Part shown: positions 7,932 to 17,305 of the stretch, piece by piece
Position numbering within the stretch: position 1 is the stretch's first letter
How the letters are laid out: every line of letters starts with the position of its first letter
From: Salinibacter grassmerensis
GTDB lineage: Bacteria; Bacteroidota; Rhodothermia; Rhodothermales; Salinibacteraceae
Direction of reading: 5' to 3'
Assembly: GCF_947077765.1 (NCBI RefSeq)
Contig: NZ_CAMTTF010000001.1
Location: 248,001-312,000, forward strand
Length of the DNA: 64,000 bases
Translations under genes and position numbers: made by a program
The notes under the pieces: model-generated
The model's database searches: none
Told to the model about the DNA's origin: nothing
What the model saw: only the letters and a program-made list of their open reading frames with translations

Positions 7932-9923
7932 TCACTCCACCACCGTCAACTTCTGAGCTTGTGTGCGATTCTCCGCCGTCAGGCGCACGAAGTATGTGCC
8001 GCTCGGCAATCGGTTGGCGTCGAGGCGGACCGTTTTCATCCGCCCGGTCGGCGGAGGGCCGTCGTGCAGCGTCGCGACCTTGCGCCCGAGCACGTCGTAG
8101 ACCGCCACGGTGGCCGTGGAGGCTGTCTGGACGCCGAACCGGAGGGTCGCGGCCTGCCGGGCCGGATTGGGCGAGGGGGGCGTCAGGCGGAGGGGGGCGT
8201 CCAGGCCGAGCGTCACTGCCGCCACGTCGGAGAATGATTCGGTGCCGTCCAGGTCCCGTTGCCTCAAGCGAAAGCGGTGCGGGCCCGGAGGCAGGTCCGG
8301 TGTGCGGACCCGGTAGGTCTGCGGCCGCTGCGTGGTCCCGGCGCCCTTCACGAACTGCAGCGTCCGCCAGTCGGCCGCCACTGTCGAGTCGCCCGGCGCG
8401 TGCTGCACCGCAAAGCCTGCGTTGTTGGTTTCGGTGGCCGTTCGCCACCGCAAAAGAACGGCATCGTCGGTCGTCGAGGCCGCGAAGCGGGTCAGCTCGA
8501 CCGGCAGGACATCGCCCGTCTCGATGTTGAGGTAGCGCTCGAAGGTCTCAGTGCTAGAGCTCGTGTGTCCGATTAGGCGGGCGTGCCAGAACTCCTCGGA
8601 CGGGATTGGCGCGTCGGTCCAGAACAGATTTCCGCCGGAGAGGAGCGTCGTCAGCCGATCCGGTGGGTACGAATCGACGAGGTCCTGTCCGCCGTCGTTC
8701 AGCACAATCTGGAGCGCCTCGTCGCTGTCGATGAAGCCCTCCGGAATCGGGCCCATCTCTGGAAGAAGGCCGGGCCCCGAGGTCGTGTCTACGTCTGCGC
8801 TCAACGGATCGATCGTCACCGTTGTCCCCAGATCCTGCGACGGCGAGTAGAACCGGTACGTCCAGGCGTAGGCGGTGCCGTTGGGCCGTGGGCCCGTCTC
8901 GGCCTGCACCCACCGGAGCTGCGAGTCCGGCGCGTAGTGCGCCGCCGAGTCCCGGGCGACGGGCAGGTTGGGCGCGGCGCGGGCGGTGGTGCGCGGGAAC
9001 TCGAACAGTTGCAGGTCCACCCCGGTCTGCTCGCCCCCACCCATCTCCACCGCATTGGGCGAGCCGTCCCCGTCGGGGTCGTGGAAGCCGAGCGCGTCGA
9101 TCGTCGTGTTCGAGCCGTTGGTGTAGCGGACCGCGATGGGGACGTAGGTGCCCGGCCGCACGAACTCCACGCCATAGTCCCCGGACGATCCGATCAGCGC
9201 GTCCCCGCCCCGAATATTCCAGTCGGTTTCCTCGATCGAAAACTCGTCGAGCAGAAGGACCTGGGTAAACGGGCCGTTGCCCGCGGCCTTCGGTCCAATC
9301 GTTCGGACGCGGGCCTGAGGGGGGCTGGAAGGGAGTGATCTCGCCTCGTTCATCTCAGGGTCAGTTTCGGCGGCGTCGAAGACGAGGTGCCCGCGTCCAC
9401 GCTGCCGTAAGCCCTTGGCCAAAGTGCGAAGAGTCGGGCGCATGTCGGACGCCGGGGAGGAGAGGAATTTCTGAGCGGGCACGGGCGCGCTGACCGAGCC
9501 GGAGATCGTGCCCTCCCCAGCGTCCGGGGCGGTCGTGTAGCGCAGGGCGTACGGCTCCGCCATTGGCGTTCCGCCCGCACTTTCCACGGCGTACACCAGC
9601 CAGGTGTAGTCGACGTCCGGCTGGTGGCTGACCCGAAAGCGCACGTGGCGGGGGACATCGTCGCCCCCGCCACACGGACCCGCAAAATTGAGACAGAGGG
9701 AGACGCCATCGATCGACAGTGAGGCGCGGGGCGCCTCCACGAACCGCGAGTCCCAGTCGGTACTCACGCCGATCTCTTGGGCAAACGAGAAGGCCACGGT
9801 GTCGGCGAGGGACACACCGGCCGCGCCGTAGGCCGGAGCCGACTGCTCTACGACGAAGTCACTCTGCGCGTGGGCGCCGCCGCAGAGCAGCCCGAGAACG
9901 AAAAGACACGTCACATGTCGCAT
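7932..9923 (-). CDS. Secreted protein with type IX sorting domain
   Basis: A 663-residue protein from ATG 9923 (an in-frame TTG at 9935 is less likely). A signal peptide MRHVTCLFVLGLLCGGAHAQ starts it. The central region is acidic and beta-rich, with an N-terminal Ig-like stretch (VEQSAPAYGAAGVSLADTVAFSF). A typical VLPVELTRFAAS link then precedes a fibronectin-like segment, and the last 80 residues form a C-terminal sorting domain (SPNPARQ, VYDVLGRKVATL, LPSGTYFVRL). Such proteins cross the outer membrane by the type IX system. The function of the body is unknown. Its start is 27 bp after the stop of the small peptide gene 9951-10118, so the two are likely co-transcribed. Confidence 0.82.
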   Translation of the reverse strand: MRHVTCLFVLGLLCGGAHAQSDFVVEQSAPAYGAAGVSLADTVAFSFAQEIGVSTDWDSRFVEAPRASLSIDGVSLCLNFAGPCGGGDDVPRHVRFRVSHQPDVDYTWLVYAVESAGGTPMAEPYALRYTTAPDAGEGTISGSVSAPVPAQKFLSSPASDMRPTLRTLAKGLRQRGRGHLVFDAAETDPEMNEARSLPSSPPQARVRTIGPKAAGNGPFTQVLLLDEFSIEETDWNIRGGDALIGSSGDYGVEFVRPGTYVPIAVRYTNGSNTTIDALGFHDPDGDGSPNAVEMGGGEQTGVDLQLFEFPRTTARAAPNLPVARDSAAHYAPDSQLRWVQAETGPRPNGTAYAWTYRFYSPSQDLGTTVTIDPLSADVDTTSGPGLLPEMGPIPEGFIDSDEALQIVLNDGGQDLVDSYPPDRLTTLLSGGNLFWTDAPIPSEEFWHARLIGHTSSSTETFERYLNIETGDVLPVELTRFAASTTDDAVLLRWRTATETNNAGFAVQHAPGDSTVAADWRTLQFVKGAGTTQRPQTYRVRTPDLPPGPHRFRLRQRDLDGTESFSDVAAVTLGLDAPLRLTPPSPNPARQAATLRFGVQTASTATVAVYDVLGRKVATLHDGPPPTGRMKTVRLDANRLPSGTYFVRLTAENRTQAQKLTVVE

Positions 9924-9950
9924 GGCAGAGGGCAAGAGGCAGGGAGAGAA

Positions 9951-10118
9951 TCAGCTTGCGGTCGACTCGAAGAAATGGCGGTCCCCCGTGCCGCGGATCA
10001 GGTCCGTCTCGCGCCGCAGCTCCGGCTTGACAAACGGCTTGCGCGGGTCTTCGGGGGCGTCGGGCTCATCGGGCTGTGAAGAGGATTGGGCATCGGAGGA
10101 CGGAGTGTCGGAAGGCAT
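9951..10118 (-). CDS. Candidate RiPP precursor, 55 residues, with lasso-like leader spacing
   Basis: A 55-residue acidic peptide with GC-rich third codon positions, which supports real coding. The N-terminus is Ser/Asp/Pro rich. The C-terminal part reads KPFVKPELRRETDLIRGTG and then DRHFFESTAS. Phe29, Pro32, Leu34 and Thr44 match the lasso leader spacing [YF]-x2-P-x-L-x9-T; only the Gly position is Thr38. Cleavage after Gly45 would free a ten-residue peptide ending in Ser. The only acidic residue at a usable place is core Glu6, so a lasso ring of 7-9 residues cannot form. It lies between two secreted-protein genes on the same strand. B1-like, kinase and B2 genes lie within 6 kb. Precursor status is inference. 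Confidence 0.5.
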   Translation of the reverse strand: MPSDTPSSDAQSSSQPDEPDAPEDPRKPFVKPELRRETDLIRGTGDRHFFESTAS

Positions 10119-10188
10119 GGGCAGTTGAGGTCAGATTCGACAAAAAGCGTGTCCTGAACCGCGTGGAGGCGAGCGCCGAAACAGAGTC

Positions 10189-12951
10189 CTACCGGACGAG
10201 AGTCATCCGCCGGGTAAAGGCCTGCTCGCCTGTCCTCAGGCGCAGCAGGTAAACGCCGCTGGCCAGGGCCTGTCCGTCGCGGGTGCGCCCGGTCCAGGGG
10301 ATCTGATGCGTGCCGGCGCGCACGGGGCCATCTACGAGCGTGGCCACCCGTCGGCCCATCATGTCGTAGACCGTGAGCGTCACGTCGGTCTGTTCGGGAA
10401 GGGCAAACTTGATCGTCGTCCGGTCGCCGAAGGGATTCGGGGCGTTGCCTGCGAACTGCGCCGCGGCCGCGGGGGAGAGCTCGTGGACGGGATCGAAGTT
10501 GACCTCCAGTCGGCCGTCGTCCTTGGTCGGGCAGGTGCTGGCGGCGATGGCGAAGTACGTCGACGGGTCTCCGATCGTGGTCTGTGTCAGATCGAAGACG
10601 GCCGCCGCGGGCGGATTTTGTGGGTCGTCCGCCGTCCACGTGTCTCCGCTCCGCGTGAAGCCGCTTGGCTCGCCGGTCACCGTGAAGTTCTCCAGCTTCG
10701 TATACTCGATCTCTTCGAGGCCATCCGTGTTGGTAAAGGTGGCGGTCACCACGCCGGGGCTTCCGTCCTCAGGGGGCGTAACGGACTCGCCTAGGGTGGT
10801 GGCGGTGCACTCGGGCGTCGGGTCGCCGTCTGTGCAGGCCGCCACCGGCTCCGGGCTGAAGTCGACCGTCACGGCCCCTACGACCGCGTCGCCAGTGCCG
10901 GGGTAGTCACCGCTCGGCCCGCTGGACGCGCCCCAGTAGTTGCCGGAGGCGGTCAGAATTTGCCCGCCGGACGACCGTACGCCCACGCTGCTGTTGTTGG
11001 AGATGCAGTTGCCGGTGACCTGCACGTTTTGCCCGGGAGTGTCGGCGTCGACGCCGAAGGCCCAGTCGGAAATGTTGTTTTCCGTGATCTCCGTGCCGCT
11101 GACTCCAGATCGGATCCGGAGTCCCGCTCCGCTCCCCGGCCCCCCAAGATTGTTGGCCGAAAATGTGTGGCCGCTCGTGTTCGCTTGGACAAAAATCCCG
11201 GCTGTCTCCCCGCCAACGAGGCCGCCGGTGATCTTGAAGCCGTCAATCGTGACGTTGTCGGCGGCCACCTCGAAAGCGTCCACGGTGGGCGTAGACGCGT
11301 CCTGCAGGGTCAAGGCCTTGTCCACGGTCACGGTCTCCGCGTAGGTGCCGTCGTGGACCTCCACGGTCTCGCCGGGGGCCGCCGCGGTGACGGCCGGCGA
11401 AATCGGCGAGTAGATTTTCTGGACGCCGGATTCGTCTTTGACGTCTCCGTTCGCGTTCCGAATCACGACGGCCCGATCAAAGGTGTTGTCGGCGAGAAGG
11501 GCGTCTAAGTCCAGGGCTGCTGTTTTGTCCTCGACCTGCAATTCGGTGTTGTTAAAGCTGTTGCCTGCGACGGTCGTGGTGCCCGCAGTGCCGTCTTCAA
11601 ACCCGAATCCGACGCCGACCGTCGATGTGGTGGGGGCGGACTGGACCGTGGACACGTCGTTGCCGGACGCGTCGACCCCCGTGGGGGTTTGGCCGTGATT
11701 GTCGGTGCCCCGGACGACGATCCCGAACGCCCACGTCGTGGCGTCCATCCCGACGTTCGCAACCGTGTTGCCCGTGACGGTTGCGCCGTCCACGTGGCCC
11801 TGAATGCTGATGCCGGCCGCGCCCCCTTTTGTATCCCGCCCGTCCAGGTTTTGAACCTTGTTGTCGGCAATCGTCAGGTCGTCGATGGCGTCGCCGCTGT
11901 TGCCACCGAAGGCCACGATGCCCCCTAAGCCCTCCCAAGGGGGAAGCCCACTTTCTTCAAAATCGCGGACGACGGTGTTGGCCACCACCACATTGTCTGG
12001 GGCATTGCTGACGCGAAGCGCCTCCGCCGTCGTGTTAGAGGTCGCAGGGGGCGGGGCCACGTCGAACCCGTCGAGGGTCACGTCGGAGGCCGAGATCACC
12101 ACCTGTCCCTCGATGGTCGCCTCACCGCCGCGGGGACTGTCACCTGGCGTACCAGCGTTTGCGCCCTTGAGAGTGAGTTGTTTGTCCACGGTGACATTTT
12201 CGGTGTAAAGGCCCTCCAGTACCTGGATGGTGGTATTCGTCCCCGTCGCGTCGATGGCGTTTTGAATAGACGCGTAGTCGGCGGGCCCGTCGTCGTCGAC
12301 GGTGATCGTGACGCTGCTACTCAGGGTCTGGCTTGTGTTTGGCGTGCCCGGTGTGCTGGCAAGAGGGCCCGTCCAGGTGAAGTCGCTGTACGCGGTGCCG
12401 GATCCCTCCAGTTGTACAGACTCTCCGACGGGAGGAGGCGTGGACTCGTCGGCCCCAATCGGGGTGCTCGTTTTGCCGCCCGCACACCCGTCCCCGCTGG
12501 TGCCCGTGAGGGTGCCCTCGTAGCTCAGAAACTGGTCGGTGCCCCCACTGGACACCAGCGCCTCGAACGTGCCGTCGTCATTGCTGTCAAAGCAGAGCGC
12601 AAGCGCCTCCGTGCCGTTTTGAAGGGTCTCCCCGTTGTCCGTGTAGTTGTACGAGTACAGGGAGAACCCCCCGGTAGTCGCGCCAGGGGTAAACGCATCG
12701 AGGGGAACCGGGTCTGCGGCGTCGGAATCTCCATCCGCTCCGTTGTAGTGGAGAACCTGAAACCGGCCGAGGGCGACGCTGCCGGCGTCCTCGATCACAA
12801 CTTCGACAACCTCATCGGTGTCTCCGCCGGCATTGTCGTAGTGAACCTCATTGATCCAGGCGTTGGGCGTTTGGGCCTGCGCGGGCAGAGGCGACAGAGC
12901 AAAGAGCAGTGAAAGGAAGAGCGCACGTCCTGCGGGGTGAAGTGACCACAT
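10189..12951 (-). CDS. Secreted parallel beta-helix protein with lamin-tail-like and type IX sorting domains
   Basis: A 920-residue secreted protein. The signal peptide MWSLHPAGRALFLSLLFALS ends at PLPAQAQ. Residues about 27-210 resemble a lamin-tail domain (NAWINEVHYDNAGGDTDEVVEV). A right-handed beta-helix follows, with two pectinesterase-like openings (TVDDDGPADYASIQNAID and AAPGETVEVHDGTYAETVTVDKALTL) and many short Asn-rich turns such as NTVANVG. A Cys-containing segment precedes the C-terminal sorting domain (APNPFGDRTTIKFALPEQ, VYDMMGRRVATLVDGP, LASGVYLLRL). It may bind or process polysaccharide at the surface, but no catalytic motif is obvious. The product is strongly acidic. It is followed 70 bp downstream by the small peptide gene. 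Confidence 0.82.
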   Translation of the reverse strand: MWSLHPAGRALFLSLLFALSPLPAQAQTPNAWINEVHYDNAGGDTDEVVEVVIEDAGSVALGRFQVLHYNGADGDSDAADPVPLDAFTPGATTGGFSLYSYNYTDNGETLQNGTEALALCFDSNDDGTFEALVSSGGTDQFLSYEGTLTGTSGDGCAGGKTSTPIGADESTPPPVGESVQLEGSGTAYSDFTWTGPLASTPGTPNTSQTLSSSVTITVDDDGPADYASIQNAIDATGTNTTIQVLEGLYTENVTVDKQLTLKGANAGTPGDSPRGGEATIEGQVVISASDVTLDGFDVAPPPATSNTTAEALRVSNAPDNVVVANTVVRDFEESGLPPWEGLGGIVAFGGNSGDAIDDLTIADNKVQNLDGRDTKGGAAGISIQGHVDGATVTGNTVANVGMDATTWAFGIVVRGTDNHGQTPTGVDASGNDVSTVQSAPTTSTVGVGFGFEDGTAGTTTVAGNSFNNTELQVEDKTAALDLDALLADNTFDRAVVIRNANGDVKDESGVQKIYSPISPAVTAAAPGETVEVHDGTYAETVTVDKALTLQDASTPTVDAFEVAADNVTIDGFKITGGLVGGETAGIFVQANTSGHTFSANNLGGPGSGAGLRIRSGVSGTEITENNISDWAFGVDADTPGQNVQVTGNCISNNSSVGVRSSGGQILTASGNYWGASSGPSGDYPGTGDAVVGAVTVDFSPEPVAACTDGDPTPECTATTLGESVTPPEDGSPGVVTATFTNTDGLEEIEYTKLENFTVTGEPSGFTRSGDTWTADDPQNPPAAAVFDLTQTTIGDPSTYFAIAASTCPTKDDGRLEVNFDPVHELSPAAAAQFAGNAPNPFGDRTTIKFALPEQTDVTLTVYDMMGRRVATLVDGPVRAGTHQIPWTGRTRDGQALASGVYLLRLRTGEQAFTRRMTLVR

Positions 12952-13393
12952 GGCGTCGTCGGGGCAGGGAGACAGAAAGTGCGGAGAGGTGTGCTACAGA
13001 ATCAGAAGCGAGGGAGAGCTGAGAGCTGAGATGGCCGCTAGTCGACCGGACTACCGTTTGTTTTGTTTTGTTATTTTGTAACAAACAAATGTTTGGGGAG
13101 GGAGAGAAGCTATGAGATCTCGGATTGCCTGCGCTGCTCCTGTGACTCGTCCGTCCCACGCGGAGCAGAGTGGCGCTGTGGAAAGAAATGACGACGGAAG
13201 ACCGGTCGACGTGCTCCGGAAGGGCGTTAGTGAGTTCGCTACGGCGCAGACGGGAAATCGCCGTCCCCAAAAGGGCTGATCGGAGTCGAGAAATGGGCTC
13301 GGTCCGCCTGGGCGCGAACACAGAGGCCGCCTGCCCGATGAGGGGCTGGAGGAGGCAAAGCACCGAGACAGTTCGCCCCCTCCGGACGAACGG
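12952..13393. other. Intergenic region upstream of the beta-helix gene
   Basis: No gene is visible. An AT-rich run at about 13054-13092 contains TTTG and AACAAA blocks that partly pair with each other. It stands out sharply from the GC-rich surroundings and is the likely promoter region for the minus-strand gene starting at 12951. Confidence 0.4.
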
Positions 13394-15004
13394 CTACAGA
13401 TCGCCGTCCCGCTGTGGAATGGAGTCGGCGCGGCGGTTCTGTTCATCGGCGCCCTTCTTGCCGCCCGGGTCGCCGACGGCCCCTTCTCCGCTTGTCGTGA
13501 CGCGGTCGGGCGCGATGCCGTTGTCCTCGTAGAAGTCTGCCACGGCCTGAGCGCGGTCCCGAGAAAGCGGCAGGGGCGATGGTTCGTCCGGGGCCGCGAA
13601 GCCCTTTACGCGGACCGACAGGTTCGGGCAATTGCGGAGCACCTCCGCGTTCTCCTGGAGCTTCTTCCGCGCCTCAGAGCTAAGCGGGCTCGATCCCCGA
13701 GCAAAGTAGACCGTGTTGAGCTCCTGCACCGTTTTGCAGACGGCCGGGAGCGTCCGCTCCACCTGCAGGGCGATCGAGTCAGTGGCCGTCCCGTCCTCGT
13801 TGGTCGCGGTGAGGCGGACAGTGTACTCGCCCGGGGCACCGTAGGTGTGAGTGGGAGCGGGTCCCGTGACGGATCGCCCGTCGCCGAAGCTCCACTCCAG
13901 GGTGAGGGGTTTGGCGCCCTCCACCGTGCTCTCAAACTGAACCGGCTCGCCCGACGAGGCCGGACTGGGGGTGGCGGTGAGAGCAAGAATGCGGGGCGGC
14001 CGTGGGGCCGGAAGCACTTCCACGGTCAGCGAATCGATGGCGGTGCCGGCGTCATTACGGGCCGCAAACGCGACGGCGTAAGTGCCGGGAGCGTTATAGA
14101 CGTGCGACGGCGTGAGCCCGGTGGCCGTCCGCCCGTCGCCGAACGTCCACTCATAGGACAGTGGGCGCGTGGCCTCCTCCTCGTTGACGCGGGCGGCAAA
14201 GGCGGCCGCCTCGCCGGCCGTCACCTCAGCAGGACCGTTCAACTCTAAGATACGAGGCGGCACCGCGGGCCGGTCGAAGGTGTACTTCAGTCCGATGGCA
14301 GGCAGGGCGCTGAGGGCATCAGCACGGGTCTCACTGGTAATGCCGTCAACAGCGTCGTCCAGGAACGTAAAATTAAGGCGGCTCTCGACAAATAGTGACG
14401 TGCGGTCGGTGAGGGATACGTCTACCCCAATCCCAACTAGATGCCCAATTCCAGGGGAGCGCCCCCCGAGAGAGAGGTTGAGCCCTGCGTCGACATAAGG
14501 GCTCACCCGCAATCCTGAGGCTCCAACCATATACCGAGTCAGGAGCTGTACCGTGTGTCGCGACTGGCCGAGGTCACCGCCTTGTCCTGGGGCGCTCGAG
14601 GTGGTGGTGAAGGGGACGCCATCGGCGAAGGGATACTGCCCGAACTGGTAGCCCAGCCCGAGGCCGAACTCGGGTGAGAACTGGTAGCCCAGCTCCCCGA
14701 CGAGCACGTACGGAAACGCCGCCCGTTCGGTGAACTTGCGGGTGTCAAAAAACTCCCTCAGCTCAGTCGTCTGGTCGAGACCCAGGGATCCGTCATTGTC
14801 ACCGGCGTAGTCGGACAGCCCCCCACCAAGCTTGATGTAGAACGTGTCGCCGGCGCGCTTGCTCTGGGCCTGGGCCGGAGGAGAGAATGCGAGCCCGAAT
14901 AGCACGGCGGCGAGCAGGAGGCTGTAGAGACTCCTCTGCAGACCACCGGGACGACCAGAAGGCAAAAACGCCTGCGCGGTAGGGGAAGACGTGGGAAACG
15001 ACAT
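13394..15004 (-). CDS. Outer-membrane beta-barrel, two PKD domains and OmpA domain
   Basis: A 536-residue envelope protein starting at ATG 15004 (MSFPTSSPT); the longer frame to 15106 lacks a good signal peptide. A signal peptide ends at SPPAQAQS. Residues about 50-255 form an OmpA-like barrel (FYIKLGGGLSDYAG to GLKYTF). Two PKD domains follow, each with the hallmark YEWTFGDG or LEWSFGDG. The last 110 residues are an OmpA peptidoglycan-binding domain (TVYFARGSSPLSSEARKKL, VKGFAAPDEPSPLPLSRDRAQAV). It probably ties the outer membrane to the wall, with the PKD domains as spacers. A barrel followed by PKD and then OmpA is a plausible but less common order. A short AT-rich stretch near 15110-15135 may hold its promoter. 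Confidence 0.85.
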   Translation of the reverse strand: MSFPTSSPTAQAFLPSGRPGGLQRSLYSLLLAAVLFGLAFSPPAQAQSKRAGDTFYIKLGGGLSDYAGDNDGSLGLDQTTELREFFDTRKFTERAAFPYVLVGELGYQFSPEFGLGLGYQFGQYPFADGVPFTTTSSAPGQGGDLGQSRHTVQLLTRYMVGASGLRVSPYVDAGLNLSLGGRSPGIGHLVGIGVDVSLTDRTSLFVESRLNFTFLDDAVDGITSETRADALSALPAIGLKYTFDRPAVPPRILELNGPAEVTAGEAAAFAARVNEEEATRPLSYEWTFGDGRTATGLTPSHVYNAPGTYAVAFAARNDAGTAIDSLTVEVLPAPRPPRILALTATPSPASSGEPVQFESTVEGAKPLTLEWSFGDGRSVTGPAPTHTYGAPGEYTVRLTATNEDGTATDSIALQVERTLPAVCKTVQELNTVYFARGSSPLSSEARKKLQENAEVLRNCPNLSVRVKGFAAPDEPSPLPLSRDRAQAVADFYEDNGIAPDRVTTSGEGAVGDPGGKKGADEQNRRADSIPQRDGDL

Positions 15005-15531
15005 GAACGACTGGGGGAGATGTGCGTCGTCCGATGAGCGTATGTCCCGACTGGGATGCGATGTCATCGGAGGCGATCTGAGGCGAAGAGGGAATCGTTC
15101 AAGCAACAGAATTTATGATAATCAAAATATACTAACGCTCCTCTCGCTCTTCCTTTTGAGTCTCTGGATGAGTCGGGAGAAAAGAATGGGAAAATGGTCG
15201 CGACGATGGTCCCCAGTAGAGAGCTCTGGTCCAGGTTGCGGCTTTGAGAGCGGGAGCGAGACATCAGGCAGGTCGTCTCCTACGAAATATGTTGCATGAG
15301 AACGCCGTCGTTTGGTGCTCGACGCCGCGCTTCGTCACGTCAAGGAGTATCCTCCGTGCAGGGCTGGTGGGGACCTTCCACCCTCCAGCGAAGTTTTCTG
15401 AGGTTCGTTTTGGGATGCGGTCCCGACGGGAAGATGGGGCCGGGACGTGAAGAGGCCCCATCAGATCCTGCGCGCGCCCAACGCCCCAGTCTCGAAGTGA
15501 GACGGGCACAGTTCGCTGACCGCGAGCCGCA
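15005..15531. other. Intergenic region between B2 and the OmpA/PKD gene
   Basis: About 530 bp with no gene I can support. The left part (15100-15135) is AT-rich and probably carries the promoter of the OmpA/PKD gene; nothing else is recognisable. Confidence 0.35.
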
Positions 15532-16050
15532 TCAGGACGTCTGCCTGGGCGTGTTTGCGGCCTCAAGCTTCGTACCGAGGTCCTCGAACCGCTCGTATGT
15601 GTCGGGGGCTCCTGCGCCTCCAATCAGCACGCGCCCGCTGTGCTCGACCCAGGCGTGCGCCTGGAGGCCTGTATCTTCGTTCTTCGTCACCCCAATGTGC
15701 AGTTCGGCTGCGTCGTCCCCACGGCGAAGCAAAAGATACTGCAGGACGAGAGCCTGCGTGAGGCAGGGCCGCTCGGGCAGGAGGCGCTGGCCCACCGCGT
15801 GGGCGGCCCAGGCGGCGCGCAGGCGGTAGCGGGGTGTTGCCGCCGACCACCGGGGAAGCCCCGCCGCTACGCGCCGCAGGGTTCGGGTCATGCGGCTTAG
15901 AGAGGTGGCCGAGAGCCCGCCCCGGATGCACGCAGTGAGCGCAGCCGCGTACAGTAGCAGCCCCCAGTTTTGCCAGGGGTGGCGCCACAGTGTTTGGAGC
16001 CTGCGCACGAGGGCCTTCAAGGTGTTCAAGGGACTACGTGATTGAGGCAT
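15532..16050 (-). CDS. Lasso peptide B2, transglutaminase-like leader peptidase
   Basis: A 172-residue protein of the lasso B2 family. The catalytic Cys is in RPCLTQALVLQYLLLRRG (Cys96) and the catalytic His in QAHAWVE (His132). Their 36-residue separation matches what I know of McjB-type proteases, and IGVTK lies between them as usual. The N-terminal half is Arg-rich with one hydrophobic patch (WGLLLYAAALTACI). It should cut the leader after the residue following the conserved Thr. It is the only B2 in the window, but it is 10 kb from the lasso operon and on the opposite strand. It probably acts in trans on the precursor at 3834. It may also serve the 55-residue peptide at 9951-10118. Confidence 0.85.
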   Translation of the reverse strand: MPQSRSPLNTLKALVRRLQTLWRHPWQNWGLLLYAAALTACIRGGLSATSLSRMTRTLRRVAAGLPRWSAATPRYRLRAAWAAHAVGQRLLPERPCLTQALVLQYLLLRRGDDAAELHIGVTKNEDTGLQAHAWVEHSGRVLIGGAGAPDTYERFEDLGTKLEAANTPRQTS

Positions 16051-17305
16051 CGAATGGGTGAGGGGCAGAAGTCCCTTCCGCTCTTCGCCAGAGGATGTGG
16101 ACCTGGTGGCCCTGAGATCTTTCGCAATGGGAAGGCGAACGCGATGTGAGATTCCTCTTTCGGAGACCCATACGCGTTGTTCTACCGATGGAGCAATGCT
16201 AATCGATTAAGAATCATGCCGGAGAGGCCACCACACTGCCTGCGCAGTGAAGTACCACTTCGTGTGGTCCCCGAAGCGAAGGGCAAGTGTGCTCAAAGAG
16301 AACGTAGCAAGCTGCTCGGAAGAAGCACTTCGTGGGAGAGCCAAGGAGCGCGACTGAAAGGTAAGTGTCTCGGCAATCCAAGCTAGTCATGTCCGTTCCC
16401 TTGTACAGAGAAACACTCGCCATGCTCCCCGTCAAATCATTCCCCGAGTCAGAGGAACTGTCACACACGTCCTCCACGCGTCTGCCCTCCGCACAGACTT
16501 CCGTCTCAGATGGCTCAGAGGACGGGCAACCCGACAGGTGAGGCGGTATAAGGCACCGGCCTGACCAATCGCCTCTGCCAAGAGCTCCGCGAGGGAGTCG
16601 AGGATCTTCTCAGGCAGGCAAATGGCCCTGAGGACGTCGGCGCAGGACACCTGAAAGAGGATATTTGCCGGCGCACTGCGGCGTAGGTAGAGGCCTTCAA
16701 GAAGGCGATCCGAGACAGGGGGGCTCTTCGGTAGGCGACAAGATCAACTTACCGGAATGAACAGGTCACCTGATGACGAAACCATCTACGGAGGGGGACA
16801 AGGAAGCCGCTCCCTAATATATACCTGATGTCAAATGTATTATTTATTAGTACACAAATACTAAAACAAAGGAGAGGTTCTTCCCCCGCCGGGGTTTAAT
16901 TACTCCATACTCATTGTGCATGTAATAAATAATTTTTTGCAATCGTAAAAATCGACGTTGCAGAGAGAGTGCGCTCGCGTGAGCGGCCGACACGCTCGTC
17001 ACTGATTGAGAAGAGCGCAGGAGGAGCAGAAAGAGACCCGTGCTTTAAAGGACCCGCGTTTTTTCTGAAGGGGCATTCTCCGAGCGGCCGGGGGAGCAGT
17101 CAGTTCACAGGGCGCTTGTCAAGAACGGCTCCCTTGAAACGTCGACTGGTAGCTGGTGTCACTCTCCTTCAACAGCGCTGAAGAAAAGCTGGGGGAACTG
17201 TTCTCCTTCTTTCAAGCGCGCCCTCCCGGGCCTGACCGGTCCGCTCGTCGTTTTGACCCTGTCGCTTTCGCCCGTGCGCGCTCCTTGGGGGCCTGCGCGC
17301 TCAGC
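16051..17305. other. Large gene-poor, partly AT-rich gap
   Basis: About 1.25 kb without a gene I can support. Short minus-strand frames near 16214-16477 and 16432-16650 match nothing. The part 16815-16960 is strikingly AT-rich and contains the right copy of the inverted repeat (16880-16937). Confidence 0.5.
16880..16937 (-). repeat. Right copy of an imperfect inverted repeat
   Basis: Read on the minus strand this gives aaaaat, a T-rich spacer, tacatgc, aatgagta and a CCCC-GGC-GGGG hairpin ending gaag. That is the same order as the plus-strand copy at 6012-6077. The first 20 bases match in 16 positions by eye. Confidence 0.45.

Noticed and set aside
9951-10118. A second lasso precursor with its own ring
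   Set aside because: The only acidic core residue with suitable context is at position 6, so no 7-9 residue ring is possible; it is kept only as a non-lasso candidate.
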